Below are positions 1-5,721 of a stretch of DNA of 39,879 nucleotides, in pieces. The translations under genes and the position numbers were made by a program. Position 1 is the first letter of the stretch. Every line of letters starts with the position of its first letter. Source of the DNA: Solirubrobacterales bacterium (GTDB taxonomy: Bacteria; Actinomycetota; Thermoleophilia; Solirubrobacterales; Solirubrobacteraceae); assembly GCA_027315115.1 (NCBI GenBank), contig DAHUYQ010000040.1, positions 1-39,879 of the forward strand, written 5' to 3'. The notes under the pieces are model-generated. The model saw only the letters and a list, made by a program, of their open reading frames with translations, made no database searches and was not told the origin of the DNA.

Positions 1-254
1 CTTCCCCAACGACGCCTCAGTGATCCGCCTCGTCGGCTCGCTGCTGATCGAGCAGAACGACGAGTGGCTGGTCTCGCGGCGCTACCTCTCCACGGAGTCG
101 ATGAGCCTCCTGGAGACCCCCGAGGGACTACACGCTGCCAAGGAGCAGACCAGCACACACACCCCAGAAGAACAGAAGGAGGAGAAGCAGCTCCAAGCCG
201 GCTGAGCCCCGCAACCCCCGCCGACGAGGCGTTACACCACTACCTACGACTTGA
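1..254 (+). mobile_element. IS256-family insertion sequence, 3' end only
   Basis: The window opens inside the transposase of a mutator/IS256-type element. Its reading frame closes at 205. Some 25-50 bases later the sequence TACACCACTACCTACGACTT (about 234-253) resembles the terminal repeat that ends many actinobacterial members of this family, so I place the right end near 254. That boundary is inferred from the repeat and from the point where the neighbouring toxin homology begins. The left end and target duplication lie outside the window and cannot be checked. Confidence 0.7.
2..205 (+). CDS. IS256-family transposase, C-terminal fragment
   Basis: This is the last 67 codons of a mutator-type DDE transposase, which moves its own IS by cut and paste. 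The frame is open from base 2 and begins [12 protein letters not shown], followed by LLIEQNDEW and RRYLSTESM, a stretch typical of the C-terminus of this family. The catalytic DDE residues lie upstream of the window. The tail after the family core is hydrophilic, rich in Glu, Lys and Gln. The frame runs directly into the remnants of the following toxin gene, which fits insertion of the IS into that gene's 5' end. Whether the missing part is intact cannot be told. Confidence 0.88.
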   Translation, partial: FPNDASVIRLVGSLLIEQNDEWLVSRRYLSTESMSLLETPEGLHAAKEQTSTHTPEEQKEEKQLQAG

Positions 255-1045
255 CTCTCCGCGCGCCCTGGCCCAGCCCTGCACAGGTCGAGCAGGATCT
301 GATCCTCTCGTGACTGATCGTCGAGATCGCCGAGCACGAGATGCTCTCCCGAGAGCTCGCGTTCCGCGGCGGAACCTGCCTGCACAAGCTGCATCTGCCC
401 GGCGCCTACCGCTACTCGGAGGACCTCGACTACGTGCGCACGAGCGAGGAGCCGCGCCTGGGCGAGGTGCTCGACGCGATCAGGGAGATCGCCGTGGATC
501 GGATCGGCCTGCGCGAGCACCGACGTCGATTCCCAAGCCGGGACTCGGATATCGCCTGCATCTGGTTTGACGCGACCGCGACCGACGGCGGAGAGCGGAT
601 ACGCATCAAGATCGAGATCAACGTCTCAGAGACGACGCCGCTGTACCAACACAGCGTGCGCCGCTACGCGGTCAGCTCGCGCTGGTTCTCTGGAGAGGCG
701 CAGGTCCGCACGTTCACCGTCGAGGAGCTGCTGGCAACCAAGTTCCGCGCGCTCTACCAGCGACGCAAGGGCCGCGACCTCTTCGACCTCTGGATCGCCC
801 TCGACCGACTCCATCCCGACGAGCCGGCGATCATCGACGGCCTACAGCACTACATGCGCAACACGGTATTCAGCTACCCGCAGCTCGCGCTCAACCTCCA
901 GCGCAAGATCACCTCGCGCGCGTTCCTGGAGGACCTCGACGCGCTGCTCACCGAACGGCCGGCTGGCTACGAGCCGCGCCAGGCCGCCGAGCTTCTCATG
1001 CGCCGGCTCGGCAGACGGCTGCGCAACGCGCCGGACGCCGAGTGA
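255..1045 (+). pseudogene. AbiEii-family nucleotidyltransferase toxin, 5' truncated with an internal stop
   Basis: AbiEii/AbiGii proteins are nucleotidyltransferase toxins, normally encoded just after an antitoxin. The frame carries the expected motifs in order: APWPSPAQVEQDL, then FRGGTCLHKLHL (nucleotide-binding GGT), RYSEDLDY (the acidic D-x-D pair) and RKGRDLFDLW near the C-terminus. Two lesions are visible. A TGA at 311-313 splits ILS from LIVEIAEHE, where relatives usually have Arg, so a CGA to TGA change is likely. The first codons are replaced by the IS end near 254, removing the native start. Translation could restart at ATG 341 (234 aa), which keeps the GGT and DxD motifs, so residual activity is not excluded. 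No antitoxin gene is present. Confidence 0.75.
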
Positions 1046-1109
1046 AGCTCGTCAGCGGACAGAGAGGTCATCTGGTCTGATTGCCGCTGACGCAGCGTAG
1101 GTTGCTGCA

Positions 1110-1163
1110 TGCGCTCGAGTGGACTCGAACCACCACGGGCCGTAAAGCCCACAAGGCCCTCAA
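1110..1163 (-). other. 3' half of tRNA-Leu(GAG); putative attachment-site remnant of the integrative element
   Basis: Read on the minus strand, this is a tRNA-Leu from the anticodon loop onward: loop TTGAGGG with anticodon GAG, 3' anticodon stem CCTTG, a long class II variable arm with a GGGC/GCCC stem, T arm GGTGG-TTCGAGT-CCACT, acceptor strand CGAGCGC and discriminator A. Upstream of the loop (above 1163) pairing breaks down and no D arm or 5' acceptor strand follows, so it is not a functional tRNA. Such fragments are typical of att sites left by elements using tRNA 3' ends. The orientation puts the element at higher coordinates. No second copy exists in the window. Confidence 0.8.
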
Positions 1164-1455
1164 CTTCATCCACCGGCGCCATATGGGTTCGCCACCATCC
1201 AGATCGTCCATTTCATGCGGCTCGCGGACGGCGTTGGACGCATCGGACGAAATGACTTGTGCCAAAGATGTGCCACGCCCGAGATGTCGCCAAGCCCGAC
1301 CGGCAACGTTGGGCGTCCGATATACGCACCAAGGTCCGGCCGAGCGTTTCGGTCGGCAAGCTCCCGGCATGGGCCATCGTATTGTTCCGAGTTGCCGGGC
1401 TCTCCCAGCCTGACGGGTCGCCGTTATGCGCAACGCCCGGATGTGCATGGAAGGC

Positions 1456-1488
1456 TTATAGATGCTATGTTCTAGAGCATGTCATCTA
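1456..1488 (+). promoter_or_regulatory. Palindromic operator and -10-like element before the F420/PPOX gene
   Basis: A nested inverted repeat sits over the start codon: TAGATG (1459-1464) with CATCTA (1483-1488), and inside it the near-palindrome ATGTTCTAGAGCAT (1467-1480) centred on CTAG. TTATAG at 1456-1461 could serve as a -10 box, which would give a leaderless or nearly leaderless transcript. The half-site shape is typical of TetR-family operators, and a TetR gene is the second gene of this operon, so autoregulation is the natural inference. Confidence 0.5.
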
Positions 1489-1937
1489 CTAGGTCGCTGG
1501 TCGATCGCTTCTACGGTCATCTGCTGCATCCGCAGGCTCGTGGGTTGGCGCTCGGTGCGGGGCGGCCGGCATCTGGGGTGCGGATGGGCGGCAGCCGCTA
1601 CCTGCTGCTGGTGAGCTTTCGTCGTGACGGGCGTGCGGTGGCGACGCCGTTGTGGTTCGCGGAGATAGACGGCGTGCTTTGCGCGCGCACTGGGCGGGAG
1701 AGCGGCAAGGCGAAGCGGATTCGTCGTCAGGGGTGCGTGCTTATAGCGCCGTGCAACTGGCGCGGCAGGCCACGCGGCGCGGTGGCCAGAGCGCAAGCGC
1801 GGATTCTCGATCACGACGATACGGCGGTTGCGGAGCGTGCGCTCACTGCCCGTTATGGCGTGGTTCGCAGGGTTTACAGCCGCCTGGTGCCGACGCGCGA
1901 TGCGGTCTATATCGAGGTGGGCTTTGATGGCGCGTAG
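1479..1937 (+). CDS. PPOX-class F420-dependent oxidoreductase
   Basis: The 152-aa product looks like a split beta-barrel flavin/F420-binding enzyme of the pyridoxamine 5'-phosphate oxidase superfamily, close to the F420-dependent Rv2061-like group. Supporting features are the start of the barrel at RYLLLVSFRRDGRAVATPLWF, the ICARTG-like strand (VLCARTGRESGKAKRIRRQG), then VLIAPCNWRGRPRG and the C-terminal VYIEV strand. The length fits the family. Such enzymes move hydride between F420H2 and small substrates in the cytoplasm; the substrate here is unknown. The start lies within a palindromic operator, and the gene overlaps the next (TetR) by 11 bases, so the two are probably co-transcribed. 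Confidence 0.8.
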   Translation: MSSTRSLVDRFYGHLLHPQARGLALGAGRPASGVRMGGSRYLLLVSFRRDGRAVATPLWFAEIDGVLCARTGRESGKAKRIRRQGCVLIAPCNWRGRPRGAVARAQARILDHDDTAVAERALTARYGVVRRVYSRLVPTRDAVYIEVGFDGA

Positions 1938-2565
1938 TGAGCTTCATCCTGAGTCGGCGATTCTCGACGGTGCCCGGCGGGTCGTCGTCGAGTCCGGTGC
2001 CCGTGCGGCGACAATTGCGTCGATCGCGGCGGCGAGCGGCGCTCCAAGCGGGTCTATCTATCATCGCTTCGGTTCCGTGGATGAGTTGCTTGCGCGCCTG
2101 TGGTTGCGCGCGGTCAGACGCTCTCAGCAGGCGGTGCTGTCGGCTGCGGCTGACGAGGATCCGTGCGAGCAGGCGGTCAACTGTGCGCTTGCCACGTATG
2201 ACTTCTGTCTGGCCGAGCCGGAGGACGCGCGACTTCTGAGCGCATTCGGCTCCGCCCATTTCGCGGCGGTCATGCTGCCGCGGGCGCTCAGCGAGGACAT
2301 CGCACACGTCAACGACGCGATCCAGGGCCCGATCCGCGACTTGGCGCGTCGGCTCTATGGCCGCGCTTCCGCCGAGACGGTCGACGCGATACTGCTCGCG
2401 GTCGTTGATCTTCCATACGGTGGTGCGCGACGTCACGCAGAAGCGGCCACTGCACCGCCTCCTGGCCGGCGCGAACGGCTCGCGGACTCTGTTCGCGCCT
2501 CGGTCGCCAACACGTCGCACGCTCGCGCCGCCGCCGACACAAGTCCACCCAAACGAGACCGATGA
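1927..2565 (+). CDS. TetR-family transcriptional regulator (cargo block 1)
   Basis: The 212-aa protein has an N-terminal TetR helix-turn-helix: ILDGARRVVVESGARAATIASIA, then AAASGAPSGSIYHRFGSVDELLARLW (about residues 10-58), including the typical SIYHRFGS recognition turn. The remainder is a helical ligand-binding domain with the usual VDLPYGGARRH-like end. I start at ATG 1927 because the helix-turn-helix follows directly and the longer frame from 1828 only repeats bases coding for the previous gene. It overlaps that gene by 11 bases and the next by ATGA, so it is translationally coupled to both. The likely operator is the palindrome at 1459-1488. The effector is unknown; a CoA thioester or the enzymes' substrate would be a reasonable guess. 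Confidence 0.87.
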   Translation: MARSELHPESAILDGARRVVVESGARAATIASIAAASGAPSGSIYHRFGSVDELLARLWLRAVRRSQQAVLSAAADEDPCEQAVNCALATYDFCLAEPEDARLLSAFGSAHFAAVMLPRALSEDIAHVNDAIQGPIRDLARRLYGRASAETVDAILLAVVDLPYGGARRHAEAATAPPPGRRERLADSVRASVANTSHARAAADTSPPKRDR

Positions 2566-3422
2566 AAGGCGATCGTCAGATGTCTTCCACCTACAGCGAG
2601 GTTGTCGCGGCCGCTCGCGCAGCCCAGGGCAGCTGTCTGGTCGAGGTGCAGCGCTCAGGCGCGTATGCGGTCGTGCGGCTCAGCGACCCGGAGCGTCTGA
2701 ACCCGTTGAGCGCGCGACTGACCGTGCAGTTGCACGACCGGCTGGCGGAGCTGGCAGCCGACCGGGATGTTCGCGCGATCGTTCTGACCGGCAGCGACCC
2801 CGCGTTCAGCGCCGGCGGCGACTTGAAGCTGATGGTCGGTGACGCCCAGCGCATGCTGCACGAGTCCCCTGAAGGCGCGGCCGATATCTGGCGCTGGATC
2901 CGCTACCAGTTCGGCGCGATAGCGCGACTGATCACGCGCACCGATAAGGCGTTCATCGCTGCGGTCAACGGGCCGGCGGCGGGAGTAGGTCTCGCGTTCG
3001 CGCTGGCCTGCGACATTCTGCTTCTCTCCGAGCGGGCGGTGATCGTGCCGGCGTTCGGGCGCATCGGCTTGATCCCGGAGGTCGGTAACAGCTGGTATCT
3101 CAGCCGCCGGCTCGGCCATCAGCGCGCGTTCGGGCTCTTCGCCTCGGGGGACCACCTGGCCGCTCAGCAGGCTTTCGAGATGGGTATCGGCAACGAACTG
3201 GTCGCCCACGAGGAGCTCCACCTCGCGGCGACACGGTGGTGTGAACAGATCGAACGACTGCCATCGCATGTGCTGGCGATGAGCAAGCCACTCCTGCGCG
3301 GCGCGGCGGACATGACCTGGGAGCAGGCGGTCACGATGGAGGAGTTCGCCGAGCCGGCATGCTTCACCACCACCGCGCACACCGATGGCGTCAGCCGCCT
3401 GCTCGCCACCAGCCGATCATGA
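2562..3422 (+). CDS. Enoyl-CoA hydratase/isomerase (crotonase) family protein
   Basis: This 286-aa protein is a crotonase-fold enzyme acting on acyl-CoA thioesters. The oxyanion-hole segments are visible as SAGGDLKLM (about residue 86) and NGPAAGVGLAFALACD (about 132-147). A later active-site region reads FGRIGLIPEVGNSWYLSRRLG, where Glu replaces the Asp usual in PaaG-type isomerases. A tail of about 100 aa forms the trimerisation region. The start overlaps the TetR stop as ATGA; an alternative ATG at 2580 has a better-spaced AAAGG. Its place between a TetR regulator and a methyltransferase suggests a small catabolic or modifying pathway on CoA esters. Hydratase and isomerase roles cannot be separated from sequence alone. 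Confidence 0.87.
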   Translation: MKGDRQMSSTYSEVVAAARAAQGSCLVEVQRSGAYAVVRLSDPERLNPLSARLTVQLHDRLAELAADRDVRAIVLTGSDPAFSAGGDLKLMVGDAQRMLHESPEGAADIWRWIRYQFGAIARLITRTDKAFIAAVNGPAAGVGLAFALACDILLLSERAVIVPAFGRIGLIPEVGNSWYLSRRLGHQRAFGLFASGDHLAAQQAFEMGIGNELVAHEELHLAATRWCEQIERLPSHVLAMSKPLLRGAADMTWEQAVTMEEFAEPACFTTTAHTDGVSRLLATSRS

Positions 3423-3438
3423 ACAACATCGCGCGTAC

Positions 3439-4197
3439 ATGCCGATGACCCGCAACGCCAGCATCGACTACGACGCCTGCGCACCGACCTACCCGTCGCA
3501 GCGCCGCGCGGACCCGCGGATCGCCGCCGAGATCGACGCGGCGCTCGGCGATGCGCGCACAGTCGTCAATGTCGGCGCAGGCGCGGGATCGTATGAGCCG
3601 CTCGACCGGCACGTGATCGCGATCGAGCCGTCCGCTGGGATGCGCGCGCAGCGCCCATGCCATCTTGCGCCGGCGATCGACGCCACGGCCGAGCATCTGC
3701 CGTTCGACGACCAGTCGATCGACGCGGCGATGGCGATCCTCACTATCCACCACTGGCACGATCCGATCTTGGGGCTGCGGGAGATGCGCAGAGTGGCGCG
3801 CGGCCACGTCGTCGTCCTCACGTTCGACATCGACGTGTTCGCCGGCTTCTGGATGATCAGAGACTATCTGCCGGAGGCGCTAGCAGATGACCGAGTCCGG
3901 TTCCCTGCCATCGACACGATCGTTGACACGTTCGGCGGAGGTACCGTGCAACCCGTCCCGATCCCATCGGATTGCACCGACGGCTTCTTCGAGGCCCACT
4001 ATGCCAAACCGCAGGCATACCTCGATCCGGAGGTGCGTGCCGCCCAGTCGATATGGCCACGACTGGCTGCGGGCGTCGAGCAGAGGGCGATCGACGCGCT
4101 CACAGCCGACCTGCGGTCAGGCGTCTGGGAGGAACGTCGCGGCCATCTGCGCACCCAGCCCGCAATCGACGGCGGGCTCCGGCTGGTCATCTCCTGA
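3439..4197 (+). CDS. Class I SAM-dependent methyltransferase
   Basis: The 252-aa product resembles Methyltransf_11-type enzymes. Motif I reads VVNVGAGAGSYE (about residues 43-54), with Asn where Asp is common, then VIAIEPSAGM (motif II, the Glu that binds ribose), ATAEHLPFDDQSIDAAMAIL (motif III/IV) and HHWHDPILGLREMRRVARG (post-motif helix). I chose ATG 3439, 16 bases after the upstream stop, because the N-terminal SIDYDACAPTYP segment follows at once; a longer frame from 3385 would overlap the crotonase gene. It is the last gene of cargo block 1. The acceptor (small molecule or lipid) is not evident. Confidence 0.85.
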   Translation: MPMTRNASIDYDACAPTYPSQRRADPRIAAEIDAALGDARTVVNVGAGAGSYEPLDRHVIAIEPSAGMRAQRPCHLAPAIDATAEHLPFDDQSIDAAMAILTIHHWHDPILGLREMRRVARGHVVVLTFDIDVFAGFWMIRDYLPEALADDRVRFPAIDTIVDTFGGGTVQPVPIPSDCTDGFFEAHYAKPQAYLDPEVRAAQSIWPRLAAGVEQRAIDALTADLRSGVWEERRGHLRTQPAIDGGLRLVIS

Positions 4198-4535
4198 GTC
4201 AGACCGCGCTCACGCAGGGAAGCCATCCGCGAAACCGGCCTGGCTCAACGGGCCGATGCGATCCGTGGCACGGTGGCCTTCGGGCTGGTGCGGAGTTGAG
4301 ACCGCTGGCCAGCTTGTCTGGCCTATCCGGCGTTCGGCCGCGGGCACCCCGAGCAGCCCTGGCAGTCCTTCTGCCCGCCAGGTCGCCGATCAACGTCTGC
4401 ACAACAACGGATAGCCGGCGTCTATCGAAGCATCCGTCTGATGGGCGCGGCTCAACATGCTGCGTCCCATCACGCGGTCCTGGCTTGCGGTGAGTTGGGC
4501 GGTTGCAGACCCGTCCGCTGTGGCCGTGCCTGCGC
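4198..4535 (+). other. Intergenic region without a recognisable gene
   Basis: This stretch separates cargo block 1 from the maintenance block. No frame carries a family motif or a convincing ribosome-binding site, and I see no tRNA and no terminator with a T run. One frame contains a long open stretch that could be a decayed gene (see findings), but it lacks a start and is interrupted. Confidence 0.5.
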
Positions 4536-4614
4536 GATTGTTGCACGCCCGTTGGGCGTGCGGCGCGTGCGGCCTCGGCCCCGCAGCGGGCGGGGCCCAT
4601 GACAAGCGAAGGAG
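4536..4614 (+). promoter_or_regulatory. Structured leader, copy 1 (before the DUF932 gene)
   Basis: Two perfect hairpins precede the gene: GCACGCCC/GGGCGTGC with a GTT loop (4543-4561) and GGCCCCGC/GCGGGGCC with an AGCGG loop (4577-4597). They are followed by GACAAGCGAAGGAG, which holds the ribosome-binding site AAGGAG (4609-4614). The order GATTRTYGCAC hairpin, GGCNCCC hairpin, then a purine-rich SD is shared with the leaders at 5640-5713 and 38348-38433, although the stems differ in sequence. Confidence 0.6.
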
Positions 4615-4620
4615 TTTGTG

Positions 4621-5586
4621 ATGTCCGCTGGTCTTACAGCAGCCGATTCGATGTTTTCTGTTCGCAAGGTGCCGTGGCATGGGCTTGGTGCTGTGCTGGA
4701 GCGGCCTCCGGCGTCGGTCGCGGAGGCGGTCGACGTCGCGGGGCTTGGGTGGAGCGTCGCCAAGCGGCGCTTGGCGATCGACTGCGGCGCCGAGCTGCCC
4801 GATGTGTTGCGCTACCGCGGTTTCGACGGGCATTACGCGACGGTTCGTCAGGACAACGATGAGGTACTTGGTGTCGTCGGGGAGCGCTATCGGATCGTGC
4901 AGAATGCGGAGGCGTTCTCGTTCGTTGATCAGTTGCTTGGCAGCGGCGTGAGTTTCGAGACGGCTGGCAGTTTGCATGGCGGCCGGCGCGTGTGGGTGCT
5001 GGCGACGCTGCCCGAGCATGTGGAGGTTGGCGGCGATCCAGTGCGGCCGTATCTGCTGCTGCTCAACAGCCACGATGGGTCGACAGCGGTGGTTGCTGCG
5101 ACCACGCCGGTGCGGGTGGTTTGCCAGAACACGCTGAACTGGGGGTTGCGTGAGGCGCGCCAGAAGTTCGCGATCCGTCACACCGAGGCGGTGTCGCAGC
5201 GGGTACATGAGGCGCGTCGCGTGCTTGAACTCTCGATCGACTACTACCGGCAGTTTAAGCAGCTCGGTGACCGGCTCGCGAGTGAGCGTTGCAGCGAGCG
5301 GCAGTTCTCGCGTGTGCTGGAAGAGCTCTATCCGAGTGGCACCGGCGATGCTGCGACGTCACGCACGCGGCGCTCGCGCGAGCAGACCAGGCAGCAGATC
5401 ATGGATCTGTTCCTGGGCGGCGCCACGCAGGGCAATGCTCCGCGGTCGAAGTGGGCGGCGGTCAACGCGATCGTGGAGTACGGCGACTGGCTGCGTCCGC
5501 TGCGGGCCGGCAGCGAGCGGTTTGCCCGCGTGCTTGACAGCGGCGTGGAGAAGACCCGTGCTCTGGAATTGGTGAGCGCGGCGTAG
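4621..5586 (+). CDS. DUF932 domain protein (phage/plasmid-like family)
   Basis: The 321-aa protein belongs to the DUF932 family found on phages, plasmids and conjugative elements; its molecular role is not established. Visible family signatures are the PWHGLGAVL segment near residue 18, then VLGVVGERYRIVQNAEAFSFVD, the RRVWVLATLP strand, PYLLLLNSHDGS and the VRVVCQNTLNWGL block (about residues 163-175). The C-terminus carries a helical region ending before SKWAAVNAIVEYGDW. ATG 4621 is preceded by AAGGAG at 6 bases, better than the GTG at 4618. It lies 135 bases upstream of the ParB-like gene, and both have the same kind of structured leader. Confidence 0.85.
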   Translation: MSAGLTAADSMFSVRKVPWHGLGAVLERPPASVAEAVDVAGLGWSVAKRRLAIDCGAELPDVLRYRGFDGHYATVRQDNDEVLGVVGERYRIVQNAEAFSFVDQLLGSGVSFETAGSLHGGRRVWVLATLPEHVEVGGDPVRPYLLLLNSHDGSTAVVAATTPVRVVCQNTLNWGLREARQKFAIRHTEAVSQRVHEARRVLELSIDYYRQFKQLGDRLASERCSERQFSRVLEELYPSGTGDAATSRTRRSREQTRQQIMDLFLGGATQGNAPRSKWAAVNAIVEYGDWLRPLRAGSERFARVLDSGVEKTRALELVSAA

Positions 5587-5639
5587 TCGGCGGCTGGCGA
5601 GGCCGACGGCTTGCCGCCGAACGGGGTGCCGCCCCTCCC

Positions 5640-5713
5640 GATGATCGCACGCATCCGCGTGCGGACGGTCGGGGTCGGCTCCCCGTTTCGGTGGGAGCCC
5701 AGTCGAAAAGGAA
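5640..5713 (+). promoter_or_regulatory. Structured leader, copy 2 (before the ParB-like gene)
   Basis: After GATGAT comes a perfect hairpin CGCACGC/GCGTGCG with an ATCC loop (5646-5663). It is followed by GGCTCCC/GGGAGCC with a 9-base loop (5677-5699) and the purine-rich AAAAGGAAG segment before ATG 5722. Flanking CCCGA and TCGGG segments could form an outer stem around the first hairpin. The layout matches the leaders at 4536 and 38348. Confidence 0.6.
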
Positions 5714-5721
5714 GAAGACAC

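Noticed and set aside
1110..1182. A complete functional tRNA gene
   Set aside because: The D arm and 5' acceptor strand are absent; the nearest candidate 5' strand pairs at only some positions.
1081..1413. Open frame with LEWTRTTTGRKAHKALN text
   Set aside because: This is the antisense translation of the tRNA-Leu fragment plus flanking non-coding DNA, a common source of false proteins.
1828..1926. N-terminal extension of the TetR regulator
   Set aside because: It re-reads the end of the PPOX gene in another frame; the helix-turn-helix starts right after ATG 1927.
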